Positions 35,697-47,374 of a stretch of 64,000 bases of DNA are shown here, one piece after another. The position numbers were made by a program, and so were the translations under genes. This DNA is from Cristatella mucedo. Lineage: Eukaryota; Bryozoa; Phylactolaemata; Cristatellidae. The stretch's first letter is position 1; each line of letters opens with the position of its first letter. The notes under the pieces are model-generated. The model searched no databases, had not been told where the DNA came from, and was given only the letters and a program-made list of their open reading frames with translations. The stretch covers positions 1,219,001 through 1,283,000 of the forward strand of contig WPIO01000039.1 in the NCBI GenBank assembly GCA_009760855.2, written 5' to 3'.

Positions 35697-35842
35697 GCGA
35701 CAGAAGAGCCTTCACGGCTATCACCATCACTTGCTGCGGCGATACAGGATCGCTCACCGCAGGAATCGAACCCACGGCCTTTGTTCCGAGGTCATGAAAA
35801 GCAACCGCTTTACCTAGTGCGCCATCACGGCTCACCAAGCTA
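35697..35842 (-). mobile_element. tRNA-derived SINE (second type)
   Basis: On the minus strand, box A TGGCGCACTAGG (35824-35813) and a perfect box B GGTTCGATTCC (35772-35762) are 40 bases apart, as in tRNA genes. Acceptor and anticodon stems are poorly formed, so this is probably not a working tRNA. It interrupts diverged unit sequence. The tail does not resemble LINE-A, unlike the SINE at 30541. Ends are approximate. Confidence 0.75.
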
Positions 35843-36867
35843 TTGTTAGACAGTTGCAGCAGGTGCTACTGACTTCTTTTGCCTGTTACTTAGAACGATA
35901 TTTAAGGATCGTTTAGCTCAAAAAAAGCGCGGTCTCTCGTTTTGATTAAGAAATTTCAGCAAAAAATGCATATGTTACTAAACCTGATAGCAAACAGAAC
36001 CATGTAAATATTTACACTAACATAGTCCTATTGCTACTCTCTTAAGATCTGTAATGGCGATAGCGTTTACAAAGCTTCAAGTAAATCCAAATGAGTAACC
36101 GATTGAAGCTAAGATGGTTCTTTGTCAATTACATTAGCTTTCAAAAACATACTAGACAATAAATGCAAGTGGTACAGTCTATTTAAGAGCTGTGGCGATA
36201 ATATTTCTACTCATTGGGTATCTACAAAACTAGTAACAAAACAGAAATGAACGGCTCATTTGGGCGTTGCTTTTTATTGAATTTTTGTTGATTGGCTCTG
36301 TCCTTACAGGTGAGGCCATGCCTGCCTTCAAGTAGCTTTAAATTGTCGATGGCAAGCAAAATAGTTCTCTTACCTTTCACTTGAAGACTAATGGGGCACA
36401 TTTTAACGCTTTATCTCTTAATATTTATTTAGAGTGCTCTTTATACATTGTATCACGATTTCGATAAGGTCAGTTAAAGAGACTCTCACTTACTAGTGCT
36501 ACAAAAGTGCAAGCGCTGGTTTAGATTCGTTCTGAGTTAGCTTAATCGTGACTGCCCCACAAGTTCTTTCTATGCTGATTACTGCCACAACTGTCCTCCT
36601 AATTCTACTAGTATTTAAAATTTCCTCATTGGTACAGAAAAGTTCCCTGGTCAAGAATTTCCCATCGTAAAAAATGGCTGCTTTGAATATGCGAAAGAAG
36701 TTTCAAAGATAGCTTAGCAATTGTATTTCACTTCTTTGTGCATTCCTAGGCAGAAATTTATTCGCACAATCTCTTACGTAAAAGTCTTTCAAAATTAAGT
36801 GCATCTCAGGACGATCGGTCCTTTTTTAAGCGAACAGAGAGCTGCAACGTCCCGACACTGATGACAA
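35843..36867 (+). repeat. Old Y block
   Basis: Diverged copy of 2700-3535, for example ATGAACGGCTCATTTGGGCG near 36246 and ATTCGCACAATCTCTTACG near 36760. No gene seen. Confidence 0.65.
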
Positions 36868-37258
36868 CAACATTAAAAAATAATAATGAGTACTTCAACG
36901 TCACATCACAGGGACCTACAAAATCGTGTGATAAATACTTGTGTTTTAGTACATTTTTAATTGTGGTCATGTCAGGTATATGGTTTACGTCGTGACTCAA
37001 TTTGGGAGTTCGATCCAAGCTTAATGAGCTTACAAGCTAAAGGCAAGGTCTCCAAACAAGTTGAGGTTTGAATGAGGAAGAGGTCAACAGTTAGATACCA
37101 AAAAGCAGGGACTACGGTGCATAGCCTTTTCGGGCAGCAGATCTAATAGGTAGACTGGAGCCAAATAATTAATTAGAACTAGTAGTGAGTGACACAAGTT
37201 TAAACTCCATGCGTTGCCTGACTGGAAGTCAGAGCAGGCCGTCGAACAGGAATGACAG
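36868..37258 (-). mobile_element. Old LINE-A remnant after Y block
   Basis: Heavily decayed minus-strand LINE-A tail (CATCACAGGGACCTACAAAA near 36903, then AGGTCTCCAAACAAGTTGAG near 37046) at the same place in the unit as 3580-4290. The stem-loop is barely recognisable. Confidence 0.75.
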
Positions 37259-37394
37259 GCCATTACTAGTGAGCCCTTAAGAACGTCACCTTATCGATTG
37301 CTCTTTCGCAACCACATACACTAATCGTAAACCAATGCTCTTTAAGGTAGAAGTTGTGGACCGTTCAGTATCGCTAGGCAGCAACTCTTCGACA

Positions 37395-37807
37395 ATGGCA
37401 GCCCGAATTTCCATTCTGCTCACAGCCGCCATACTATTCGTAGCAGCCGTATCTGCACTGGGTGGTTGAGGAGGCGACAGCGACGACAACAAGGAAGGCT
37501 ATGAGTGCGGCAAAGGTAGTCGCTACGCGAGTGCATCTCTGAAAGTGGCTCTGCTGTACAGCGGCTAGCACCACTTTAAAAGAGCGATACCGATGCAAGT
37601 AACCTATTTAATGCCTTCAGTTTCAGGGAGTTGCTCATGCTTCGCCAAGGGCAGCACGTACCGTACTGTGGACCACTGCAAGAGCTTCCTCCAGCCAACG
37701 GCCTTTATATCTCCTACGAAGCTCAACTGCCCATATGGTACTATCTTCAACACCAAGGCTTACGTTTGTGACTACCCATAAGGACCCACTGCCCAAGGGG
37801 ATGTTAA
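37395..37807 (+). pseudogene. Dead copy of the peptide gene with young-looking exon 2
   Basis: Exon 1 (37395-37515) has the same 121-base length as the intact genes and keeps the signal-peptide pattern, but a TGA at 37467-37469 replaces the conserved Trp codon. Exon 2 opens as in the intact genes (GSCSCFAKGSTYRTVDHCKS) and stops at a TAA, 37779-37781, after DYP. It has KAYVCDYP where the intact genes have KVCVCDYP. The tract from about 37582 to 37779 is almost identical to the intact genes, including intron bases, while both sides are much more diverged. Two stops make function unlikely. Confidence 0.9.
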
Positions 37808-39596
37808 TATGATAGCAAGGCGCTTTGATGTAACATTGCCGTAAGATCATATGTATTCGCTACATTTTAAATCTTCAGTGGTTTATCTTGCAATGAGTTA
37901 CCGGCTTGTCGTAACCTATTGGAAAATAAAAGAATTAATGCACGGCCTAATTTGGTTTTCTCAATTTACTAAATTTAGTTCTCATTTTACATTGATACGT
38001 TGTTTTCCGAATGTCGCAGCTCTAGCATAGGTGCTACGCAAGCCGCGAGAGTTCAGGAAATGTATACTAAGGGTCAGCATCCATTGCACCGAATTCTTGT
38101 CAAGCTACGTGAACTATTCGAATTAAAGAACCTTGACTATAACCTTCTCTTTCCACTAATGACATCAGTTACTGCTTGTCTAAACCATTTCACCAGACAA
38201 ATAATATGCTTCATTGCTTTGAAGAATCATCTGTCTTTACACAAAGACGAACAGCGTTCAACGGTAATATTGACTACTACAGTCAGCAGGGCTCTTGATG
38301 GTGGGTGAAGCTACCGACATTACTAATAGAAACCGTTATTGGCTTAGGACACTTGCAATGCTTCATGTTATTATGGTGAAATTGTTAGCTCAATAGTTTA
38401 ATACAAAATAAAGACCGTCCAAGTTCACTTAATAAACCGTTTGTATGATGGAGAGTTATTTCTGGTTTCCTTAGGGTATGACCTAAGTGAGTGAAACCAG
38501 TCTTAAAAATTCGAAATTTATCAAGGATTTGTATTGTTTAAGCTGCCCCTTGAGCTGAGAGTAAGGGAATAAAAAAAACTATTGCATACTACTCATTTCT
38601 AGTTACAGCTTTAGCTGAGATTGCTAATTGGAGTTATACGAATGAGTGCTTAACAAAACAATGCTCCCTCGTCCTTCAAGTTCCGACATGGTTTTTGAAT
38701 TAAGTTACGTTCTAGCACCTGTAACTCAATTATTAGGGTGATAACACGGTTCTTTGAAATCCAGGCATGACTGAAGCTGAGTGTTTAGTTTTCGAAACGG
38801 CAGAAAGGGTTTATCCAGGTTTTCGACGGTATCAGTAAGCCATGAACTAAGCGTTGGCACCTCATTCCTCTCTAGAAAGACTAAGTTAATCTTTTACTCA
38901 CCCCGTGACACTTCATCATCCCGAAAGCAGCTAATACGTTGTATTATAACTGGTAGCGATCCATGATTAAACCCGAGTCATATTCCAAACCTCAACTGCG
39001 GTGCAGCCTAAGTAATTACAATTATGTGAAGCTCGCTTGACATGCACAAGATAAATATCAAATACAGCTCGTGCATAGGATGTATAGACATGCAGTCAGT
39101 TTTTATGAGTGTAATTATTGAGAGGCTATCATGAAACGTGATGCTTTCCTTAAAAACAGTTTCAAGATATAAGGAACTAACTGAGAGAGCTATAATGATA
39201 GAGAAGTTGAGAGATAAAGTCGAATAGAAAGAGAAAAAGAGAGAGAGAAAGAGCGAGGGGAAGCGAAAGAGAGAGACAGAGAGAGAGAGAGAGAGGGAGA
39301 GAGGGAGAGAAATCTGGAGTCATTCAGTTTGCCATTGTGATTCAAGTAATTTCGCGCATCCTTTTCAGATCTGTGAAACAATCAGGAACCTTAGATAGTA
39401 GACTTAAGCGAATGATAACGATCTACACTTGTACCAGCTTATAGAATATGTTTATAGATCCCGAGTACTAAGCTGGCTGATCTAAAGTCATTACTTATGA
39501 AAGCGTAGTGGAGATAAGTACTTCGTAATAAATAATTGTTAGCGGACCACTTTTATTTGGGTAATGTGATTATGGTTGAGCATTAAGCATCACATT
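37808..39596 (+). repeat. Old downstream block and P block
   Basis: Diverged copy of 7140-8391 followed by a P block. A short purine tract (GAGA with few GACA) lies at 39228-39311. A polyadenylation-like AAATAAAAG follows the dead gene at about 37924. No gene seen. Confidence 0.65.
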
Positions 39597-40071
39597 GGGG
39601 CCCGCCACGGCTTGGCTCCTTCGTACCTAGCTGAACTGCTGCATCAGTTTCAGCCTGTTCGCGCTCTCAGGTCCTGTGTGGACAATAAATTAGCTGTCCC
39701 ATTCCTCCGCTTAAAGACATTTGGCGACAGAAGCTTTAGCTCTGCAGGTCCTAGACTGTGGAACTCGCTTCCACAATTCTTACGCAACGACATCTACTCT
39801 CCAACTGCCGACTATGGCACATCTTTTTCAGTGGTCCTGAACTGCTACTTCTATGCTACTCACTACCTCAACTGCTCTCCTGACTCTGCTATGCTTCCCA
39901 CTTTCTCTTCGTTGCGTGAGACGAAGTCTGTTGGCTACCGAATGCGTACCGAAAGCCGCTCAGGCTGTGAGTGGGCTATACGAAACTCTCCTGCGTAACA
40001 CCGACGTGGTCTTAATGACTTTGTGGAGTTACTGACGGAGATACACACACACACACATACACACACGCACA
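39597..40071 (+). mobile_element. LINE-B 3' end with (CA)n tail
   Basis: The frame from 39576 reads LAPSYLAELLHQFQPVRALR, then KTFGDRSFSSAGPRLWNSLP, the usual C-terminal signature of CR1/L2-type reverse transcriptase proteins. It runs to about 39998. The 3' end GACGGAGATA is followed by a (CA)n tract at 40042-40067. This is the best-preserved LINE-B tail here and is separate from the old remnants. Confidence 0.85.
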
Positions 40072-40715
40072 AGCTATCTCAATTGAGAAAAGGAGCTAAC
40101 ATCAAAACAAAAACAGAATAAAGAGTGGTCGCACAGCGAGATCACACTGACTAGTGTGTAAGTACCTATGGCACAATCACGCTCGCCATAATTCCAAGCC
40201 TCACTGCTAGCATGTGACTCTGACTGTGTCTGCTTTTCAAATTTCCAACACACGCGGTTTGGACGAGCTCAGCCAAGACAGTCTTTTCTTACTTTATACG
40301 GCATGCGGATGTGAGCCAAGTTTTCATATGAACTGGCTGCAGGTCCTTTCCACCCCATTGCAAAACTGTGAGTCAGTTTTTGAATTACCCCAAATATGCA
40401 CTATCGATCAAATTAACCGCGAGTTACAAAACTTTGTTTACATTGTGTCATTTCAGATAGTAACTCTATTAAGCTGTCGAGAAATCCAATGCTACTCTAG
40501 TGAAATGAGGCTGAGAGATTTTCTCCTCTTTGGCTCTTGCGATGTGATGCAGACACAAGTTCGAACGCTGAGGCCCTGAAATCTTAGCTTAAGTAACAAA
40601 AATGTTTGCTCCATTTAATCATGAAACTATCACCACTAAGGAGCACTTAGTGGAGAACCAATGAAGCTCATATTGTAACTGGAGTGATGATATTTAGCTA
40701 CGGGAAACCAATCGT
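40072..40715 (+). repeat. Old Q-type block
   Basis: Diverged copy of part of 870-1400 (GCATGCGGATGTGAGCCAAG near 40302). An open frame of 121 codons at 40214-40579 has no recognisable domain and is not kept in other Q copies. Confidence 0.55.
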
Positions 40716-42185
40716 CACTTTGGAGTCTCACAAGGGTCCATTATTAGGCCTTCCCGTTCTCCATTTCTACTACAACCTGTCGGAATGTGAAATGGGCTGA
40801 TACGATCAGCTCTGACTTCTTTGCTGATCGGCTTCACCTGTTGGTTAAACCGTTGGAATATGCTGCTGTATTTTGGTCGCGCAGCAGAGAGCCAGCCGAT
40901 TACCAACACCGACAGTTTTTTTCCCAATGCACAGAGCCCAAGAGCGCACGGCTTCCCTAGGCCCCTACTTTCACACGACTCTCCTGTCCCCTGGTCGACT
41001 CCAATCATTCATCGACCACACCTGTGCACTGGCCGACCCTGATGGTGAATCCACCATCTGGCCACCAGCTGGTTACCGGCCTGTGTTCATGCCACATCAT
41101 AGGCGGACCACAGCAGTGCACCGGCCCCTCTCGGTGGTGCTTCTAACAGCTCACCAGTGGCTTATCAGAGGAGCCTGCATACAATGCATACATACGAACT
41201 ACAGCTGTATCAACTGCTGAACTGAATGCTCGCCTTGCACACAATTGATTCCAGGGCCAAACACTTCTTTCCACTGAACCAGAACGTAAGTAAACTCCTA
41301 TTTATATGACTAAGTAATCTTTTGGCTGGACTAGAAGAGTAAGTTCTTCAAAATCGTGATTCTGCAGTGCGAGCTTTACCGTGTGCTAGGAATGTAGGTG
41401 TCCTCTAATTATTTTTCAACGTCTCGAAAGTATCGATAAAATTACTGTAGCCACAGCGAGCAATCACGTCCTATCTGTATCTATAATCATGGCCTTACTG
41501 CTCGACGAAAGCGTGCAAAAATGTACCCACATCAGTGGTTTTGTCTAATCTAGATTATTCTGATCTATTTTGGCAAGGCCACCGAATAAAGCCAGCCGCA
41601 TTTGCTAAAACTTGTGTAGCTACAAAGCTTATTCGTGAATAACAGAGGTTTTGTCTTGCGTCTACTTCGCTGAAAGACCTTCTGTCACGATCACCCCATC
41701 GTCACATACAGAGTACAGTTCTTTGGCTGACAAGTATGGCCCACCAGGGCTTGACTCCGTCTCAACTCGTTGAACTGCCGCTTACATTTCAGCCTACTTG
41801 TGACTCCAGGTTTTTCCTGGCTAAAACATTAGCCGTTTCACTGCAGACCTTAAAGATCGCTGGCTTTAGAAGTATTTGCCATAAAGTTCCTCGACTGTTG
41901 AATTCACTTCCACAATTTTAGTTAACCACATCTACTGTCTTGCAGCAACCTCATTAAACGGTTTCTGCCTGACCTGCGGGGCAAAGTCTACGCCGGTCCT
42001 TACCAGTCTAGCCCTTGTGACTCAGCATTGCTTATCAATTTCTATTTGTTGCGTGACATGAAGTCAGTAGGCTACAGAATCCGTAAATAAAAGCCGGTTA
42101 GCATTGGGCTGTGCTATTAAAAGCTCTCCAGTGCAACACCCACTTCATCAGTTTGGAATTGAGGACTAACAGACGGAGATATCGC
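40716..42185 (+). mobile_element. Degenerate LINE-B remnant with internal insertion
   Basis: Begins near GGAGTCTCACAAGGGTCC (the reverse transcriptase GVPQGS-type site), continues with the WADTISSDFFADRLHLL region, then GLTPSQLVELPLTFQPTC near 41750, and ends with ACAGACGGAGATA near 42178 like the LINE-B 3' end at 40034. A block of about 339 bp (40872-41210) interrupts it. Confidence 0.8.
40872..41210. mobile_element. Unidentified GC-rich insertion with possible 7-bp target duplication
   Basis: Compared with the equivalent LINE-B sequence near 60695 (CCGTTGGAAGCTGCTACATC), this block is extra. GCTGTAT occurs on both sides (40865-40871 and 41204-41210), consistent with a target-site duplication. 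It is clearly richer in G and C than its surroundings. No inverted termini, box A/B or poly(A) tail are seen. A frame of 115 codons (40873-41220) is open but matches nothing I recognise. Confidence 0.55.
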
Positions 42186-42189
42186 ACAG

Positions 42190-43920
42190 TTTTACACATC
42201 ATTATCGCGAACAGAAGAAATTAGAAAATGAGTTAATTTTAATTTTTAAGAACCAGAAAACTAGGCAGCAAGAGACGATGAAACTGTGACTTTCAATGTG
42301 AAATGAAAAGACGACACCTCAGTAAGTGTGCGAAACTGAATGAGAAGCTTATGTAAGTCGTCCTGCAGCATAAAGAATGACTTAGTCGTGCAAGATTCGT
42401 CTGTTACTAAGACTGTATCTAATTCTGAATGGTCAGTCATGGTCTTAAGAATATCATTTGAGCAGCCCAGCACAGGATAACACAGGTTAAGTAATTTATA
42501 ATACAACGGAAGGTGAAACCAGCTTGCTCATGAGCTCTCAAGATAATTCACTACTGTACGTTAAAACCAGGTTTCTAACTTTGGTTATACACACTGAGAA
42601 GCGAAAGTTGAAAGCTCGCTTAAAATTTTTAGAGTAATGAAGTGATTTACGATCTTACAATGATAGCACTCTTACATAGCTTAATGCTTTTTGAAGCTGA
42701 CGATCGCGACAGCTAACAATGGGTCTACCTATCACCTCCATCAAGATTCTTGAAAAACCCGGCTGCTCCAAGTTGGTGATGCTTCGAAGATTTGCAATTC
42801 GCCTTAAGTAGGCTCAAACGTTTGAAGAGCTGACTTTGGAGGTGAGTTTAGTGCCTGCTTAGTGATGTCAACTGTTGCAATCAAGGCTTATAAGACGCTT
42901 TGGAGACATTACAAGCATATAGGTACGGCCCCATAGCCTTTAGGGCACACGGTGTCGGACTAAGAAATTTCAATTAGAAGGATGCCTTAACATTGTCAGT
43001 TAACGAAACCAAACGTAAAGATAAAACTAACGTGTTATCCCCTCTAGTTCACTTTGTAGTCTAGCAGTCTTCTTTTTACATGAACACTCGTGGTTGAATG
43101 GCATTTAATAAGTGGCGTACGAGCTTCCTTCAATTTCCTAGAAATTGTTTCAATGCCTGAAACGAAAACAATTACTACTGCCAAATATGAAAATATATGA
43201 ACCTCTAAGCTTACTTCCTTATAACCTTCTGATTCTATTGTTATGTGATTGAGTACCATTGCGAGTTGCGTTAAAAGTCGGTGAAGTGGTCCAAGAAATG
43301 CTGATGCTTTTGATGCTCCCGTTCTTCGAACAGGTATTTGACGATTAGTACCAACAGTAAGTTCACCTGCTGGTCGGAAGTAATTCCTGTAAAGGCAACT
43401 CCAGACCCATCGTAGCTCTCCCAATAAGTGCTCCCCGATTGCTGCTGTACTAGCAGATGCATCTTTCAGGTAGGAGTGTTTGTACTTCGGAATCCTTCGC
43501 ATAAACAGATATCGTGATTTATACTGCTACAACTAACTTAGATTTTGTCTTCCATTTTTATTAAGGCCGTGCAGGTAGAATTGCAGTAGGTCATATTTTT
43601 AATAACGCGATTGTTCTCAATACATTAAGCTTTGAAGATGTTTATAAAGACTATTGGAATTTAAAGTTTCTCTCGTTGTGCAGGGTGTTTGAAAAGAGAC
43701 ATCAAAACCAGGAAGCCCTCCAGTTTAGCGTGGAAATGTGTTCACACAAATACCTTAAGATACATTCCGTTTATCAACTGTTGGATGATAACAAGCCACA
43801 CTACAATAAATTGAAGGAGCTGCAAACTTCAATAATTAAAAATGTCAAATAATTAGAGAAAAAAACTAAAAACATGTGCTGCGATCTCAGCATCGTGATT
43901 ATTAGCCATTTTTATAATAT
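42190..43920. repeat. X block (old), with frames on minus strand
   Basis: Shares ordered short matches with 50190-52800 and, in part, 61185-62800 and 24725-25440. On the minus strand it has a 152-codon frame (43502-43044) and an 81-codon frame (42506-42261). Pieces of both resemble frames at the same points in the other X blocks: FTGITSDQQVN; SGIETISRKL; NLRSITNLEQ; DLHKLLIQFRTLTEVSSFHF. No family recognised. It may be a relic of a multi-exon gene, or simply repeated non-coding DNA with few indels. Confidence 0.5.
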
Positions 43921-43990
43921 AATAATAGTAATACCTATGATAACGCACCCTCAGAGAGCTCAATCTCTTTCTAGGCCCTTAAATATTATA
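43921..43990 (-). mobile_element. LINE-A 3' end fragment (stem-loop only)
   Basis: AATAATAGTAATACC followed by GATAACGCACCCTCAGAGAG and CTCTTTCTAGGCCCTT is the family-A stem-loop and tail on the minus strand, about 70 bp. The stem is partly decayed. It is similar in size to the minimal insertion at 22957. Confidence 0.75.
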
Positions 43991-43999
43991 AGCGAACAA

Positions 44000-44559
44000 A
44001 GCTGTCTACTGAACGAGTTTACTTAATTGGTTGCAATCCTACCCTTGATCAATTGAGGCTGTCACTCTGTGCAGGCTAAGCCGCATTCCGGAACTGCCAA
44101 TGCGTCGTCAGGCTCTACTAGTAACTTAAATAATGAGCTAAAACCTTACTGCCCCAGGCTGTGATATGCATTGACACCTGGGTGTCGGAGTCCCGCGTTT
44201 CCGTTTCGTAGCCTTACAGCCACTTTAAATCGCAAAAAAGTGATTATCAGCTGCTTTGTCATTGCTGATGGTTACTAGTGCCAAAAGTGATGAAAACCAC
44301 CATGAGGATATTAGCGATCCCCAAACTAAAGGTGTGGTGAAAAATAGTGTGCTGACATCATTAATCAACGTCTCTTAATGTGCTTCTTGGTGGGCGGGCT
44401 GCAGACTGACACATTCATGACGGCACTCAGCTGCACTAATGCTGCCTCGGATAGGCTATCGAGACAGCTCACACACGATCAAACTATTCGTATCGTGTTA
44501 GAATCATCTCCACAACTAATCTTGACTGAGGCACTCAGAGCCTAGTGTGTCTGTTCGTC
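44000..44559 (+). repeat. Old GAACTGCCAAT-type segment
   Basis: Diverged counterpart of 5030-5530, including TGGGCGGGCTGCAGACTGAC near 44391. No gene seen. Confidence 0.65.
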
Positions 44560-45000
44560 ACTTCTAAGCATAGTTACTAAATGTGTCACGACGGATTTCG
44601 TGTATAAGAAAAACAGTCCATTGTGAGGCCTGTGTAGATGTGGTTCAATTAAAAAACTATCTCCTTCCGCTAAAAGATTTCTTGTAAACCTGTACAAGGC
44701 TTTGATTGAAATGTGCCAAAAACTGGCATAACGAGTAAACTCTTGCCACGAGTGTAATTTCGTGAAGATACAAGCAATGCCTACGCCAACCAGTCTGGGA
44801 AGAGAGGCAGAGGACTGACATCGTAGCAGTACAAAGGCTTGAAGCGCGGCATCAAGAAGCGAGAGTGCAGCTCAAGTGCGCAATTGGTACCAAGGAGAGC
44901 AGCCGACGTGTCACGAGATGAGTCCAGCCATTTATTGTTAAGACCGGTAATGTTCCTTGAGAATGCCCTGACCATTACGGCATCGAACTGAATTAGTGAC
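44560..45000 (+). repeat. Core repeat, old copy
   Basis: Full-length diverged core with CTGTGTAGATGTGGTTCAAT near 44629 and TTCCTTGAGAATGCCCTGACC near 44953. A 64-codon minus-strand frame (44975-44781) partly resembles one at 58150-57869, but similar frames in other cores are broken. Confidence 0.75.
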
Positions 45001-46194
45001 AGTTTATTCTAGAGGCATCACAAATACCCCCAGATTCTAAACAGGAATTACTTGGCAGTCGTTAATTGTAAAATACACAAATCAGTCAACGGTACAGGTA
45101 CATAGCTGACATACTGAAATATTATCTTTAAATGAAAATATTTCTACATGATTCAGTGATTGGTAGAAAAATTTCAACATGTGCTATCGAATAACTTCGC
45201 TTATTACTGAGAATTATATTCAAGGACTTGTTAACACAAAAAGAAGACTTATTTCTTTTACATTCAAAAATTATAGCAATAAATTAATACGCTACTTGAC
45301 CTCAAAATAAATAGAACTTACTAGAGTGTAAACTAGCCGAGCTGGATTTTGATTCTCTTGAGATCTATTACGACAATATCATTTGCATAGCATCTAGCTA
45401 ATCCAAATGTGTAGCCAAATGAAGCCAAGCTTCCTCTTCGTGAATTAGAATAGGTTTTTAAAATATTTGCAGGTCAATAAAAATCTTGCTACAGATAATT
45501 TAAGATTTGCGGGAATTACCTTGCTATTCCTAAGGTATTTACAGCTTTAGCTCCGAAAAGCAGATGAACGGCTCATTAAGGCGTTGTTTTATCGAATTGC
45601 AGTCGTTTGGCAATGCTCCTAGAGCCCCTGGTATAGCCATATCAGTCATCAAGTATTATTTGATAATCAACAGCTTACAAAGCAGCTCTCCTAACTTAAA
45701 CTTTAACACTAACAGTCGCAAAACCTTTCCACTTAATATCTCCATATTAACTTAGGGTTCTCTTTATATGTCATAACAAGATTGCTACAAGGTCAATTTA
45801 AGCGACTATCACTTACAAGAGCGACACAATACGATCCCTATTTAAAATTCACCGTGAGCTAGCTTAATCTTAATAGCCGCCACCTTTTATTTCCGTGTTA
45901 AACTTTGCCACCACCGTCATCCAAATTCCACTAGGGTTCAACTTTTTCTTTACAATACGAAAAAGCTCCCTGGTCAGGAGCTTACCTTTGAAACCCATGA
46001 ATGCTTTCGATCATGTGAAATTAGCCTTAAGGATAGGTTATTATTTACTTATTAGATCACACCTCTTATTGCAGTCGTAAGCATAAGTTTATTCACATAA
46101 CTCTGGGATAAAAGTCTTTTCAAACGCTAATGCAGGTGAGGACGATCATTCCATTACACGGTTAAAGAAGGCCTGAAAATTCATTATGATGATG
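45001..46194 (+). repeat. Old Y block
   Basis: Diverged copy of 2400-3535: GATGAACGGCTCATTAAGGC near 45564 and TGCAGGTGAGGACGATCATT near 46131. No gene seen. Confidence 0.65.
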
Positions 46195-47060
46195 ATACAT
46201 ATAACAATAATAATACACTTCATAAAACGACCTCAGAGAACCTAATCTGTTCATGCGCTCACTAAAATTGATGGAAAGGAATCACGGCGGAGTGGTAAGC
46301 AGTAGCGTGCTTGATAAATAACATTAATAATACTTGTGAAATGGTGAAATGAAAATGGGGTGAAATGCAAAGGGTCAGCATGCAAGTATTGGTACTAGCA
46401 GCATGCACAATGTCAGTATGCATAAGCATATAAAGGTCGTAAAACAGGGACCCACTAAATGCTGTGACGAATAGGTGCGTCTTTTATTAGCTTCAAATTT
46501 CGTCAAGTCAGGAGATGTAGTAACGCAAGTCGGAAGTAAGTTCCTGCCTATCGCAACATAAAAACTAAAGGCACGGTCTCCAAAGGATTTGAGGTTTGAA
46601 CGAAGTATAGTTGAACAACTTGGATTTCGAAAGGCTGGTGGTAGAATGGTTAATCTGGTGGGACAGCAGATCTGATTGTTAGGCTGGAGCCAAAGAATGA
46701 AGCGACCTGAAAGAGATTGAACAAAACTTAAAGTCGACACGATGCTTGACAGGGAGTCAGTGCAAGTCATGAGGTAAGAATCGAAATGATGAGGCAACTG
46801 CAAAGCTCGTGACAGATAACCCATGCTGCAGGGTTGAGTGCTTGCTTTAAGGGCCTGATTACAAGGCCGTTTGACTAGCAAGCAGTGTTATACAAAAGTG
46901 GAGACGGGATGTCAAAAATGCATGGACCAATTTAAGCGTGCGTGATATCCCAATCTAAGCGTGCCCCAACTTTAGCGTCATTATGTAGCTTAAAGTTAGC
47001 AGACTTGAATGTGGAGCTGATTCAGTCGTCTTATGAAGGATCACTTTGGAACATGAAATG
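46195..47060 (-). mobile_element. Old LINE-A remnant after Y block
   Basis: Minus-strand LINE-A tail with decayed stem-loop (TTCATAAAACGACCTCAGAG near 46219) and a broken C-terminal coding region (SLSGRFILWLQPNNQICCPT within 46881-46375). It stops where LINE-A would read VMFQS, near 47055. Confidence 0.85.
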
Positions 47061-47374
47061 TGTTTGTAAACTGATAAGTTGACAGCTCAGTAAGCATGTG
47101 AAACCGAACCCAGAACTTGTGAAGTTCCTTGTGCAATGCATATAGTTATTTACACAAGTATAATTTCTTTATCACTTACAATCCCAAATATTTAATTGTG
47201 GTTTAGGGATTACTTTAACACAACCCGAGATGAAAATCCCTGTCTTACGATACACAAGTAATTTACTTATAATACAATTATATTGATGCGTCTGAGCAAA
47301 AAGTTGAAATAGTCAAGATTGGCAACTAGAATTTGTGATCGCAGAATCCTGTAAAGGTGAGAGGCTTCTTTAAC
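47061..47374. repeat. Short X-type segment
   Basis: The minus strand reads ELHKFWVRFHMLTELS near 47145-47090, resembling LHKLLIQFRTLTEVS in the X block at 42190. A matching segment lies at 60140-60200. The remainder shows nothing recognisable. Confidence 0.45.

Noticed and set aside
39576-39998. 140-codon frame as a possible cellular gene
   Set aside because: Its content (APSYLAELL, GDRSFSSAGPRLWNSLP) is the C-terminus of a LINE protein.
40214-40579. 121-codon frame in an old Q block
   Set aside because: The corresponding parts of the other Q blocks are not open in this frame.
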